Notes: a model not told the origin generated them from the sequence alone. Numbered from the stretch's first letter, positions 52,200 to 60,990 are shown. The stretch: 64,000 bases of DNA from Natronococcus amylolyticus DSM 10524 (GCF_000337675.1 NZ_AOIB01000036.1:81764-145763), one strand, 5' to 3'. Translations and numbers: made by a program.

Positions 52200-52973
52200 T
52201 CATCGCTCGCCCGAGACCACTCGCCCGTCGCGGAGCGTGACCACTCGGTCGGCCACGGCGAGGGTCTCGGCGTCGTGAGAGGCGACCAGCGTCGCCCGGC
52301 CCCGGCCGATATCGGTCAGCGCCTCGAGCACCGTCTCGCCGGTTGCAGTATCTAGCTCGCCGGTCGGCTCGTCGGCGACGATCACGTCGGGATCGGTCGC
52401 CAGCGCCCGCGCGATCGCGACCCGCTGTCGCTCGCCCCCGCTCAGTTCGCCCGGGAGGTGCGTTACCCGGTTCTCGAGGCCGACCCGCTCGAGCAGTCGC
52501 CTCGCTCGCTCGCGACGTCGCCCCTTCGGAACGCCGGCCTGCACCAGCGGAAGCGCGACGTTCGCCCGCGCGGACAGCGCGGGGAGGAGGTGAAACCGCT
52601 GGAAGACGATCCCGACGCGTTCGCGCCGGAGACGGGTCCGCCGCCGGTCCGACAGCGCCGCCACATCGGTTCCGTGTAGCGCGACCGTCCCCGCCGTCGG
52701 CACCAACAGCCCGGCGACGGCGTGGAGGATCGTCGACTTCCCGCTCCCGCTCGGTCCCTCGAGGCCGACGATCTCGCCGGCCTCGACCGACAGTGAGACG
52801 TCCTCGAGTGCCGTCACCGTTCGATCCGACCGGGAGCGGAATCCGCCCCCGCTCCCGGTCCCGTACTCGTGGCTCACGCCCTCGAGCCGAACGGCCGCCG
52901 TCGGTTCGCTCTCATCGGCGCGGTTCGGTGTCGGTGACGCGGTCTCTCGAAGCGCTCGGTTGCTGATCGTCAC
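52200..52973 (-). CDS. LolD/MacB-type ABC transporter ATPase
   Basis: The 257-residue protein has Walker A GPSGSGKST at 73-81, a Q-loop FQRFHLLPALSARANVALPL, signature LSGGERQRVAIARAL, Walker B VIVADEPTGELD and the H-loop SHDAETLAVAD. The pattern matches ATPases paired with FtsX-like permeases. No permease is adjacent; two FtsX-like permeases occur at 21012-23443. GTG 52973 was chosen because the frame upstream is Arg-rich; a later start is possible. Confidence 0.85.
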   Translation of the reverse strand: MTISNRALRETASPTPNRADESEPTAAVRLEGVSHEYGTGSGGGFRSRSDRTVTALEDVSLSVEAGEIVGLEGPSGSGKSTILHAVAGLLVPTAGTVALHGTDVAALSDRRRTRLRRERVGIVFQRFHLLPALSARANVALPLVQAGVPKGRRRERARRLLERVGLENRVTHLPGELSGGERQRVAIARALATDPDVIVADEPTGELDTATGETVLEALTDIGRGRATLVASHDAETLAVADRVVTLRDGRVVSGER

Positions 52974-53516
52974 GGAGTTTCGTCGGAGTCGACGGCGCCG
53001 CGGCGCATTGTTTCGGTGCGGTTTCTGTATCGCAAGGAGTGGTTTACGACTCGGCGTCCGACTCGATCTCCGTACCGGCCACCGGACGGACGGTGGCACC
53101 GCTCTCCGGTGTTTGAGCGGACAGCCGCCGGTATCGAGCCGAAGGCTCCCCCTACTCGTTGAGACGAGTGGCTTCGAGAACGGAACGGGCGGACGCGACG
53201 CTACGGGCTGTAGCCCGGCGACTGGACCTCGATCGTCTCGGAGACGTTCTCGAGCTGCTCGCCGATGGTCGCCACGAAGTCATCGACTGGCCGTGCGGTT
53301 ACGACGTCTTCCGGACCGAGTTTGTCGACTGGCATATGGGTCGACTCACGCCGCCAGTCCTTGTGACGCCACGGCATTCGAGTAGGCGCAAGACCGACGC
53401 GGTACGGTGCGGCTGGCGGCCCTCTGTTTCCGGCGGCTGACCGGCGAGATACGTCGGATCGGACGGCCGGATGCTGCGGGGGTAGTGCTTACGGTTGGTG
53501 GGTGCCTAGCCGAACC
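52974..53516. other. Intergenic region with one possible small gene
   Basis: The 543-base gap contains the minus-strand small ORF at 53201-53335. The rest shows basic, noisy frames and no clear structure. Confidence 0.45.
53201..53335 (-). CDS. Possible 44-residue acidic protein
   Basis: From ATG 53335 the product is MPVDKLGPEDVVTARPVDDF, then VATIGEQLENVSETIEVQSP and GYSP. It has ten acidic against two basic residues and about 80 percent G/C in third positions, as expected for a real haloarchaeal gene. A plus-strand frame over the same stretch is more basic. No family recognised. Confidence 0.4.
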   Translation of the reverse strand: MPVDKLGPEDVVTARPVDDFVATIGEQLENVSETIEVQSPGYSP

Positions 53517-53756
53517 ATGCGAGTCCCAAAACAGCTCCGAGACGGTCACACCGAGGATGCGGTCGTCCGCGAAATCGAGGACGAGAACGGCAACGTGATC
53601 ACCGTCGACTTCGGCTCCGACGCCGCCGACATGTCCGTCGACGTCGTCGACGAGACGGTGATCGTCGTCATGGACAATCGGCAGTTCCAGTTCGATCTGC
53701 CCGCCGGCGCGACCGAGGTGTCCGCGAACAACGGGATCCTAACGATCTCCGAGTGA
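53517..53756 (+). CDS. Small Hsp20-like protein (79 residues)
   Basis: The protein begins MRVPKQLRDGHTEDAVVREI and ends FDLPAGATEVSANNGILTISE, which resembles the C-terminal half of the alpha-crystallin fold. Residues in between form the strands NVITVDFG, VDVVDETVIVVM, RQFQF. It is probably a minimal Hsp20-like or binding protein. ATG 53517 is the natural start; the five upstream codons are in the same frame but atypical. Confidence 0.72.
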   Translation: MRVPKQLRDGHTEDAVVREIEDENGNVITVDFGSDAADMSVDVVDETVIVVMDNRQFQFDLPAGATEVSANNGILTISE

Positions 53757-53829
53757 CGGGCTGCGGACGGTCGGCGTCTCCCCGAGCGACCGCGTCGCTC
53801 GAGTTTCATACGGTTTACTGGAGCCATTT

Positions 53830-53864
53830 CCGGCGTAACCGCGACCGGGCGGCGGTTACGCCGG
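53830..53864. repeat. 3' stem-loop element, copy 2
   Basis: Perfect 13-base arms CCGGCGTAACCGC and GCGGTTACGCCGG enclose a nine-base loop. The element lies 22 bases after the msrA stop on the minus strand, the same position as copy 1 relative to the hydrolase. Confidence 0.75.
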
Positions 53865-53886
53865 CAAATCGGTACAGCAATCCGTA

Positions 53887-54420
53887 TCAGTTCTCGGGCG
53901 TCGCCTTCGCGGCGAACTTTTCACGGACCTTCTCGACCTTCGGCGCCGCGTGCATCGAGCAGTAGGCGTCGTTGGGATTCTTCTCGAAGTAGTTCTGATG
54001 GTACTCCTCGGCCTCGTAAAAGGTGTCGAGCGGCTCGATCTCGGTGACGATCCCCTCGTAGAGCCCCTCCTTTTCGAGCTCCTCGGCGAAGGCTCGAGCG
54101 GTCTCGAGCTGGTTGTCGTCGTGGGCGTAGATCGCCGAGCGGTACTGGCTGCCGATGTCGGGACCCTCGCGGTCCTTCGTGGTCGGGTCGTGGATCGTAA
54201 AGAAGACCTCAAGCAGGTCCTCGTAGGCGACCGTCTCGGGATCGTACTCGAGCTGGACGACCTCCGCGTGGCCCGTCGACCCCGAACAGACCGCCCTGTA
54301 GGTCGGGTTCTCGGTGTGACCGCCGGCGTACCCCGAGGTCACGGATTCGACGCCCTCGAGCTGCTCGAAGGCCGCTTCGACACACCAGAAACAGCCGCCG
54401 CCGAACGTGGCTCGTTCCAT
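53887..54420 (-). CDS. msrA: Peptide-methionine (S)-S-oxide reductase
   Basis: The 177-residue protein begins MERATFGGGCFWCVEAAFEQ with the catalytic Cys10 in GCFWC. The family segments GYAGGHTENPTYRAVCSGSTGHAEVVQLEYDP and DIGSQYRSAIY follow, with a C-terminal YHQNYFEKNP and one recycling-type Cys (DAYCSMH). It repairs oxidised methionine using thioredoxin. The open frame upstream of ATG 54420 is not coding-like. Confidence 0.95.
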   Translation of the reverse strand: MERATFGGGCFWCVEAAFEQLEGVESVTSGYAGGHTENPTYRAVCSGSTGHAEVVQLEYDPETVAYEDLLEVFFTIHDPTTKDREGPDIGSQYRSAIYAHDDNQLETARAFAEELEKEGLYEGIVTEIEPLDTFYEAEEYHQNYFEKNPNDAYCSMHAAPKVEKVREKFAAKATPEN

Positions 54421-54465
54421 GGACGGTCGTAGGGAACGAGCGCGCAAAGACCTGACGGGACCCCG

Positions 54466-55131
54466 TTAGCGCTCGGCCGTCCGCCAGGTCAGCAGCGCTC
54501 CCTCGCCGACGCGCTCGAGGCCCTCGAGCTCGAGGGTGGGAAACTCCGCGACGAACCCCTCGCCGTCGGCCAGCGTCGGGGCGTCCCGTCCGCCGATGAC
54601 CTTCGGGCCGACGAACACCCGCAGTTCGTCGACGAGCCCGACCTCGAACAGCGAGAAGATGAGTTCGCCCCCGCCCTCGACCATGATCCGATCGAGGCCC
54701 TGGCCCTGCAGCGTCGCGAACGTCCGGAGGAGGTCGACGCGGTCGTCGCCGGCCGTGATCAACTCGGCGCGATTCGAGAGGTCCATTCGGTCGTCGATCG
54801 TCGCCCGCTCGCTCGTACAGACGTAGGTTGTCGCGGCATCGTCGAGGACGGCCGCGTCCAGCGGGGTCCGCCCTGTCGAGTCGACGACCACGCGGGCGGG
54901 GTGCGCGGGCTCGCCGCGGTCGCGTCGGTCGGCGATCAGCGACTCCTCTTTGACGGTGAGGTGGGGGTCGTCGGCAAGGACGGTGCCGACGCCGACGACG
55001 ACGGCGTCGCTGTCGGCCCGGAGGCGGTCCATCCGCGCGAAGTCCTCGTCGCCGCTGATGGCGATCTGTTCGCGGCGTCTCGAGGAGAGCTTCCCGTCCG
55101 CGCTCATGGCGGCGTTGACGACGACGTGCAT
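54466..55131 (-). CDS. Diaminohydroxyphosphoribosylamino-pyrimidine reductase-like (RibD C-terminal family)
   Basis: The 221-residue protein begins MHVVVNAAMSADGKLSSRRR and has the RibD-reductase motifs DADAVVVGVGTVLADDPHLT, PARVVVDSTGR and IMVEGGGELIFSLFEVGLVDEL. Archaeal stand-alone forms reduce 2,5-diamino-6-ribosylamino-pyrimidinone phosphate with NADPH in riboflavin/F420 synthesis. It is divergent from the vapBC region and upstream of msrA on the same strand. Confidence 0.87.
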   Translation of the reverse strand: MHVVVNAAMSADGKLSSRRREQIAISGDEDFARMDRLRADSDAVVVGVGTVLADDPHLTVKEESLIADRRDRGEPAHPARVVVDSTGRTPLDAAVLDDAATTYVCTSERATIDDRMDLSNRAELITAGDDRVDLLRTFATLQGQGLDRIMVEGGGELIFSLFEVGLVDELRVFVGPKVIGGRDAPTLADGEGFVAEFPTLELEGLERVGEGALLTWRTAER

Positions 55132-55212
55132 ACCTCCTGTGGGAGGCGGCTCCTAAAGAAGGCGCGGGTGAGCGTGGCGGAGCGCTCGAGGGGGTAGATA
55201 GTGAGGGTGCGT

Positions 55213-55275
55213 GAGGTACAATAGGTGCCTGAGCCAGCTACTTCATCTAGCTTAGGTGGGCCAGGTACAATAGGC
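55213..55275 (+). repeat. TACAATAGG repeat block, related to 7346-7388
   Basis: GGTACAATAGGTGCCT (55215-55230) and GGTACAATAGG (55264-55274) are 49 bases apart. The first matches the reverse complement of 7373-7388 over TACAATAGGTGCCT. An inverted AGCTA/TAGCT lies in between. Confidence 0.6.
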
Positions 55276-55440
55276 GAGCCGAGCGTTGGGTTAGCTGGGA
55301 TCGGTTCGAGGGGTACCACGAGACCGAAGAGCAGGCGGATGAATTCGAGGTGAAGATCGAGGAGACCGACGATCTGACCGACAAAGAGATCGAAACCGTC
55401 GAGGAGACGGTCGGCGAGCGACGCCGAAACGCTTACTCTC
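55251..55440 (+). pseudogene. Possible remnant of an acidic coding sequence
   Basis: A frame without a start codon reads RAERWVSWDRFEGYHETEEQ, then ADEFEVKIEETDDLTDKEIE and TVEETVGERRRN, with haloarchaeal composition, and then turns into noise before the vapB start. It begins at the second TACAATAGG motif. It could be the tail of a lost gene. Confidence 0.3.
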
Positions 55441-55461
55441 GTTCCCACCGTCCGTGGGAGT

Positions 55462-55746
55462 ATGCCGACGGTAGACTCGAAGGGGCGGATCGTCCTCCCG
55501 AAGGAGGTCCGAGAGCGGTTCGACATCGAGCCTGGAACCGAGGTGGAGGTTAGCACCGAGGACGGGAAGGTAGTCGTCGAACCCGAGACCGATCCAGAGG
55601 TGGTCCTCGAGCGACTGGATGCGCTCGTCGAGGAGGCCACAGCCGACCGGACCCGACGCGACTACGAGGATCTCGACGCCCTCGCCAGGGACCACGCGGA
55701 GACGATTCGCCGACAGGCCCAACGAGTAGACGACGATGGAGAGTGA
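55462..55746 (+). CDS. vapB: AbrB/MazE-like antitoxin (VapB type)
   Basis: The 94-residue protein starts MPTVDSKGRIVLPKEVRERF, the swapped-hairpin AbrB DNA-binding fold (DIEPGTEVEVSTEDGKVVVEPE), and ends in a charged helix that would wrap the toxin. Its last 11 bases overlap the downstream PIN gene. As an antitoxin it would bind and neutralise the toxin and repress its own operon. Confidence 0.85.
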   Translation: MPTVDSKGRIVLPKEVRERFDIEPGTEVEVSTEDGKVVVEPETDPEVVLERLDALVEEATADRTRRDYEDLDALARDHAETIRRQAQRVDDDGE

Positions 55747-56200
55747 CGGACCGTACCTCTTCGACGTCGGCGTCGTCGCCCTCGCCCACGCCGGAACGCC
55801 GGTCAGCGAATCCGCCCTCTCGCCGCTCCGGGACGCGATAACGGGCGAAATCGACGGCGTCGTTCCGTACGCCGCGGTCGTCGGCGCACACCACGTGCTC
55901 TCGTCGTACTACGGTTTTTCGAACGAACGGGCGTCGGAACTTATGCGGAACCTGATGGATGCGAGACGCGTCCACTGGTACGACGAGATGCCGGAAGACG
56001 TCGTCCGCTCGGGATTCTCGCTCGCCGGTGCGCTGAATATCGAGGGGTGGGACGGCTACTACGCGGAGGTCGCTCGCTCCGAGGGAATCAGCACGATTCT
56101 GACGCTCGACGACGACTTCGATGCGGTCGAGACCGTGACGGCAGAGGTCGTCCTCACCCCCGAGGAGTTTGCCACGCTCAACGAGTGCCTTGGATACTGA
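55736..56200 (+). CDS. vapC: PIN-domain toxin (VapC type)
   Basis: The 154-residue protein has a PIN-like pattern: the first acidic motif LFDVGVVALAH near residue 8, then LDARRVHWYDEM-type region and GWDGYYAEVARSEGISTILTLDDDFD with clustered Asp residues near 116-130. PIN ribonucleases cut RNA, often tRNA. The 11-base overlap with vapB supports a toxin-antitoxin module. Confidence 0.83.
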   Translation: MESDGPYLFDVGVVALAHAGTPVSESALSPLRDAITGEIDGVVPYAAVVGAHHVLSSYYGFSNERASELMRNLMDARRVHWYDEMPEDVVRSGFSLAGALNIEGWDGYYAEVARSEGISTILTLDDDFDAVETVTAEVVLTPEEFATLNECLGY

Positions 56201-56230
56201 ACCGAGCGCAGTAGGCGAGGCACAGCGCGC

Positions 56231-56440
56231 TCACACGCCCCGCCGCGGATCGTCGCTCGAGCCAAGCAAAATCCGATACACGACGTACCCCACGAGCAGC
56301 GCGAATCCGAACGTGGCGACGGTTTCGGCGAACCAGATGACGGCGTACAGCGCCCGCGTGAGGATCCGGACGGTGACGAGGCCGCCGAAGATCAGGGCGA
56401 CGAAGGCGAGTCCGCCCAGCGCCGCGCCGATGCGTTCCAT
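56231..56440 (-). CDS. Small two-helix membrane protein (69 residues)
   Basis: The product starts MERIGAALGGLAFVALIFGG and has two hydrophobic helices (residues 8-28 and 34-60) with a short polar tail SSDDPRRGV. It lies convergent to the vapC gene and divergent from the rpa operon. No family recognised. Confidence 0.65.
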   Translation of the reverse strand: MERIGAALGGLAFVALIFGGLVTVRILTRALYAVIWFAETVATFGFALLVGYVVYRILLGSSDDPRRGV

Positions 56441-56536
56441 ACCCGCCGTTCACGAACCGACGGGATGAACGTACCGTTTGCTCGCCGTCTCGAGGGTCAC
56501 CCACCCGGATTTCACTTCCGGCGCGTTCCGGGAACG

Positions 56537-56545
56537 CTTTTTAAG
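56537..56545 (+). promoter_or_regulatory. TATA box of the rpa operon
   Basis: CTTTTTAAG lies 22-30 nt before ATG 56567, indicating a leaderless transcript and fixing the rpa start. Confidence 0.6.
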
Positions 56546-56566
56546 CCCCCGACCGAAGTGCCGGTG

Positions 56567-57853
56567 ATGGAACTCGACGATCATGCCGAGGAGCTCGCCT
56601 CCGACCTCGGTGTCGACAAAGAGGAGGTCAAATCGGACCTGCAGAACCTGGTGGAGTACAGCGTCCCGGTCGACGAGGCCAAACAGAGCCTGCGCCGGAA
56701 GTACGGCGACGGCTCGAGCGGCGGGGGCGGAACCCCCTCGGCGAAGAACGTCGCCGACATCACTCCCGAGGACGGGTCGGTTACCGTCACAGGAACCGTC
56801 CTCACGGCGGGCAAGCGCTCGATCCGCTACCAGGGAAGCGACCACGTTATCGTGGAGGGCCAACTGGCCGACGAGACCGGACGGATCGACTACACCGCTT
56901 GGGAGGACTTCGGCTTCGAGGCGGGCGACACGATCACCGCGGGCAACGCGGGCGTCCGCGAGTGGGACGGCGAGCCCGAACTCAACGTGGGCGAGAGCAC
57001 CGCGCTCTCCTTCGAGAGCGACTCCCTCGAAATCTCTGACGAGATTTCCTACGAGATCGGCGGCGAGGCCGAACTCACCGACCTCGAGGCGGGCGACCGG
57101 GCCCGAACCCTCGAGGTCGCGGTTCTCGAGTGTGAACGCCGGACGATCGACGGCCGCGACGGCGAGACGGAGATCCTGAGCGGCGTCCTCGGCGACGAGA
57201 GCGGCCGACTGCCCTTTACGAACTGGGATCCGGTCCCCGAGATCGAGGAAGGCGCGTCGGTCCGCATCGAGAACGCCTACGTCCAGGAGTTCCGCGGCGT
57301 CCCCGAGGTCAACGTCTCGGAGTTCTCGGGAGTCTCCGCGCTCGAGCGAGAGATCGACGTCGGCAGCGACGCGACGACGATGGACGTCGGCGAGGCCGTC
57401 CGCACGGGCGGGATCTACGACGTCGAACTCGTTGGCAACGCGCTCGCGATCCGGGACGGCTCGGGACTCATCCAGCGCTGTCCGGAGTGCTATCGCGTGA
57501 TCCAGAAGGGCCAGTGTCGAACCCACGGCGACGTCGACGGGATCGACGACCTGCGGGTGAAGGCGATCCTCGACGACGGGACGGGGACCGTCACGGCCAT
57601 CCTCGACGACGAGCTGACACAGCAGGTCTACGGCGGGGACCTCGAGGACGCCCTCGAGGCCGCCCGCGAGGCGATGGATCAGGAGGTCGTCGCCGACGAA
57701 ATCCGCGAGAACGTCGTCGGCCGCGAGTACCGCGTGCGGGGTCACCTCTCGGTCGACGAGTACGGCGCCAACCTCGATGCCGAGACCTTCGAGGAGAGCG
57801 ACGACGATCCCGCCGCGCGTGCGTCGGCCTTCCTCGAGGAGGTGGACGCATGA
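56567..57853 (+). CDS. rpa: Replication protein A, single-stranded-DNA-binding subunit
   Basis: The 428-residue protein has a short helical N-terminus (MELDDHAEELASDLGVDKEE), then three OB folds beginning at GSVTVTGTVLTAGKRSIRYQ, RTLEVAVLECERRTIDGRDG and TGGIYDVELVGNALAIRDGS, and a zinc finger CPECYRVIQKGQCRTHG. It coats single-stranded DNA in replication and repair. The stop overlaps the start of the RPA-associated gene (ATGA, 57850-57853), as in other haloarchaeal rpa operons. Confidence 0.93.
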   Translation: MELDDHAEELASDLGVDKEEVKSDLQNLVEYSVPVDEAKQSLRRKYGDGSSGGGGTPSAKNVADITPEDGSVTVTGTVLTAGKRSIRYQGSDHVIVEGQLADETGRIDYTAWEDFGFEAGDTITAGNAGVREWDGEPELNVGESTALSFESDSLEISDEISYEIGGEAELTDLEAGDRARTLEVAVLECERRTIDGRDGETEILSGVLGDESGRLPFTNWDPVPEIEEGASVRIENAYVQEFRGVPEVNVSEFSGVSALEREIDVGSDATTMDVGEAVRTGGIYDVELVGNALAIRDGSGLIQRCPECYRVIQKGQCRTHGDVDGIDDLRVKAILDDGTGTVTAILDDELTQQVYGGDLEDALEAAREAMDQEVVADEIRENVVGREYRVRGHLSVDEYGANLDAETFEESDDDPAARASAFLEEVDA

Positions 57854-59601
57854 GCGCGAACGACGACGAGAGCAGCGAGGAGATTCCGGGACGGGAGATC
57901 GCCTACCGCCTGTTCGCCGCCGAGTACGACGACGCCTCGCTCTCGTACGCCGAAAGCGACGAGGAGCGAGCGCCCAACTACGTGATCACGCCGACGGGTG
58001 CGCGGCTCAACCGCGTGTTCGTCGCCGGCACGCTCACCGAGGTCACGTCGGTCAACGACGAGATGGTGCGGGCCCGCGTCGTCGATCCGACGGGCGCGTT
58101 CGTCGTCTACGCCGGCCAGTACCAGCCCGACGAGCTGGCGACCCTCGAGTCGATCGAGCCGCCCGCGTTCGTCGCCGTCACCGGGAAGGCCCGAACCTTC
58201 CAGCCCGACGACGCCGACCGGGTTTACACCTCGATCCGACCCGAGTCGATCGCGACGGTCGACGCCGACACCCGCGACCGCTGGGTCGTCAGCGCCGCCG
58301 AACAGACCCTCGAGCGGATCGGCGCCTACGCGGCCGCGACGAGCCTCGATGCGGACGGCGACGTCCTCGCAGATGCGCTTGCCGAGGAGGGCGTCGAATC
58401 CGGCCTCGCCGACGGCATCCCGCTCGCGATGGACCACTATGGGACGACGCCGGACTACCTCGCCGCGCTCCGCGACTGTGCGCTCGAGGCCTGCGAGGTC
58501 GTCGCGGGCGAGCGTGACCAAGTGGGCGGCCTCGCGCTCGACCCCGACGGCTCGAGTCCGGAGTACGGTGCGACGTTCGACTCGCTGGCGGCCCTGGGGT
58601 CGATCGAGCCCGACGAATCCGCCGTCGCGACCGCTGCCGAGGACGACGCTCCCGACCCCGCCGAGGTAACTGCGGGCGAGGACGAGCCGGAACCGGTGGC
58701 GACGGCCACGGCCGACGAGTTCACCGCGAGCGAGGACGTTCCGACCGACGCCGCCGGCGAGGACCCGGCGTTCGACGCCGACGAGTCCGACGCGGTGTCC
58801 ACCGAGACCGACGCTCCCGACCCGAGCGAGGTAACCGCCGGCGAGGACGAACCGGAGCAGGTGACGACAGCGACGGCCGACGAGTTCGCCGCCGCTGAGG
58901 AGGTGCCTGCCGACGCAGAGACGAACGTCGAAGGCGAGACCGACATCGGTAGCGACGACCCGTCCGCAGAACCCGAAGCCGCGACCGAGACCGACGATCT
59001 CGAGTTCGACGACGTCGAGGCCGACGAGTTCGGAGCCGACGACGAGCTCGAATCGCCGTCCGCGACCGACGAGAGTGACGACGACGAGCTCGGCGACTTC
59101 GACGGCGGCGGGATGTACGAGATGGACGACGACGAGCGCGAACAGCTCGAGGAGGAGTTCGGCGCGGAGTTCGCGACGGGAACGGAGGTCGACGACCCCG
59201 GCGAGAACGATATCGATGTCCCCGAGCCGGACACTGACACCGACGCCGGGACTGACGAGGAACTCGGTGAGGCCTCGGACCTCGAGTCGGAGACCGAACC
59301 GGATCCCGAGCCCGAACCCGAACCGGAGACGGATGCCGTCTCGAGTGCCGACGAGCCGGACGCCGACAACGAGACCGACACGGACGACGACGAGGAGCCG
59401 GCGTCGGTCGACCTCGAGGCGGCAGTCGTCGAGACGATGTCCGAACTGGACGACGGCGACGGCGCGGACCGATCCACGGTCGTCGAAACCGTCGCATCCG
59501 AGACCGGCGTCGACGAGGACACCGTCGAGGACGCCATCGAGGAGGCCCTGATGGGCGGGCAGTGTTACGAACCCGCCGACGGAACGCTGAAGGCGATCTG
59601 A
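57850..59601 (+). CDS. RPA-associated protein with tandem acidic repeats
   Basis: The 583-residue protein has an N-terminal OB fold (residues 45-130, LNRVFVAGTLTEVTSVNDEM and VTGKARTFQPDD), a helical part and a long acidic region, then a C-terminal RPA32-like winged helix (VVETMSELDDGDGADRSTVV). A 36-residue segment at 266-301 (DAPDPAEVTAGEDEPEPV...) is repeated at 321-356 with few changes. RPA-associated proteins act with the upstream RPA; the acidic repeats could be a binding or linker region. Confidence 0.88.
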   Translation: MSANDDESSEEIPGREIAYRLFAAEYDDASLSYAESDEERAPNYVITPTGARLNRVFVAGTLTEVTSVNDEMVRARVVDPTGAFVVYAGQYQPDELATLESIEPPAFVAVTGKARTFQPDDADRVYTSIRPESIATVDADTRDRWVVSAAEQTLERIGAYAAATSLDADGDVLADALAEEGVESGLADGIPLAMDHYGTTPDYLAALRDCALEACEVVAGERDQVGGLALDPDGSSPEYGATFDSLAALGSIEPDESAVATAAEDDAPDPAEVTAGEDEPEPVATATADEFTASEDVPTDAAGEDPAFDADESDAVSTETDAPDPSEVTAGEDEPEQVTTATADEFAAAEEVPADAETNVEGETDIGSDDPSAEPEAATETDDLEFDDVEADEFGADDELESPSATDESDDDELGDFDGGGMYEMDDDEREQLEEEFGAEFATGTEVDDPGENDIDVPEPDTDTDAGTDEELGEASDLESETEPDPEPEPEPETDAVSSADEPDADNETDTDDDEEPASVDLEAAVVETMSELDDGDGADRSTVVETVASETGVDEDTVEDAIEEALMGGQCYEPADGTLKAI

Positions 59602-59608
59602 TCGGACG

Positions 59609-60400
59609 ATGGGGGACGACGCGAGCCGCCCGGAGCCGGCCGTCGAACCCGTTCCCGGCGAGCCGGCCGCCGTCGCGACGGTCGGCGACGAGCGCGCGCT
59701 GTTGCTCGCGGACTACCACGCCGGCTACGAGGCCGGCCTGCGCGTCGAGCGCGGCGTCGACGTCCCCAGCCAGGCGCCGGACCGCCGCGAACGACTGCTT
59801 GCCCTGCTCGAGCGAACCGGCGTCGACCGGCTGGTCGTCCTCGGCGACCTGATGCACTCGATCGGCGACCCCGGCGGCGCCGAGCGCGGCGAGCTCGAGG
59901 TGCTGTTCGAGTCGCTCCCGTCGACGGTCGAGGCGACGGTGGTAAAGGGGAACCACGACGGCGGGATCGAGGACTGGGTCGGGGACGCAACGGTGGTTCC
60001 GGGCGCCGGAACGGCGATCGGATCGGTCGGCGTCTGTCACGGCCATACCTGGCCCGCGCCGTCAGCCCTCGAGACGGACGTACTTTGTCTGGGCCACGAA
60101 CACCCCTGCGTGCGCCTCGAGGACGAGGTCGGCGGCAGCCAAGTCGAACCGGTGTGGCTCCGCGGTCGGCTCGATCCCGAACCGTTTCGGGACCGAGCGG
60201 AGTACGCGGCCCTCTCCTGGTTCGACGGAGGAACGCCCCCGCGAGTGATCGTGCTGCCGGCGTTCAACGACCTCGTCGGCGGCACGTGGGTGAACGTTCC
60301 GGGCCAGTCCTTTCTCTCACCGTTTCTCCCCGACGGGCTCGCGGCGGGCGAGGCGTACCTGCTCGACGGCACCCGACTCGGCCCCTACCGCGACCTCTAG
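59609..60400 (+). CDS. RPA-operon metallophosphoesterase (COG1407 type)
   Basis: The 263-residue protein shows the metallophosphoesterase motifs LLLADYHAGYE near residue 31, VVLGDLMH near 75, VKGNHDGG near 113, CHGHTWP near 145 and CLGHEHP near 161. In haloarchaea a COG1407 phosphoesterase (rpe) commonly follows rpa and the RPA-associated gene, which fits the seven-base gap here. Its substrate, possibly a nucleic-acid end, is unknown. Confidence 0.88.
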   Translation: MGDDASRPEPAVEPVPGEPAAVATVGDERALLLADYHAGYEAGLRVERGVDVPSQAPDRRERLLALLERTGVDRLVVLGDLMHSIGDPGGAERGELEVLFESLPSTVEATVVKGNHDGGIEDWVGDATVVPGAGTAIGSVGVCHGHTWPAPSALETDVLCLGHEHPCVRLEDEVGGSQVEPVWLRGRLDPEPFRDRAEYAALSWFDGGTPPRVIVLPAFNDLVGGTWVNVPGQSFLSPFLPDGLAAGEAYLLDGTRLGPYRDL

Positions 60401-60466
60401 CAACGTCGATCCCAGCGACTGGGAACGCCCGGAACGGGTAGTACCGATCCGCCGCAAACGACCGCT

Positions 60467-60952
60467 ATGAGCGACGCTGCTACCCGAGCGCTCGAGCGCC
60501 CGATCCGTCTCGTCGGGACCCGAACGACGACCCTCGACGGGACCGACCTCGCCGCGCTCGAACACCGGAGCCGCGAGATCGAGATCGTCTGTGCCACGGG
60601 CGACCGGTTCACCGAACGCTGGCGGGGCGTGCCGATTCCGACCCTGCTCGAGTCGGCTGCGCCCTCGCCGGAGACGACCCACCTGCTCGTCGACTCCCGG
60701 GACGGGCTCCGAGCCTGCGTTGCCGTCGAGGACGCCCTCGAGGGGCTGCTCGCGGTTGCGAAGGGCGGCCGACCGCTCTCGACGGTTGGGGACCACGTGA
60801 CGCGGTTCGTCGCGCCCGGCGTCGACGGCGTCCGGACGGTCAAGGGCGTCGCGCGCGCCGAGGCGGCGACGCTCGCTCCCGGTGAGGATCCCGAGTCATA
60901 CGAACGATGGGGGGAGTCGGCGGACAAGCACCCCGGCGGCCAGCGCATGTAG
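60467..60952 (+). CDS. Molybdopterin-binding-domain oxidoreductase-like protein
   Basis: The 161-residue protein matches part of the oxidoreductase molybdopterin-binding fold: IEIVCATGDRFTERWRGVPIPTLLESA and TVGDHVTRFVAPGVDG. Full SUOX-type enzymes are longer and have the cofactor-binding Cys at the CAG motif; here Cys in VCATGDR fits that position. It is small and may bind the cofactor only as a partner, or be a degenerate domain. Confidence 0.68.
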   Translation: MSDAATRALERPIRLVGTRTTTLDGTDLAALEHRSREIEIVCATGDRFTERWRGVPIPTLLESAAPSPETTHLLVDSRDGLRACVAVEDALEGLLAVAKGGRPLSTVGDHVTRFVAPGVDGVRTVKGVARAEAATLAPGEDPESYERWGESADKHPGGQRM

Positions 60953-60990
60953 GCCGAATCGCCATCCCTCGGCCGCGGAAAGGATGGCGT

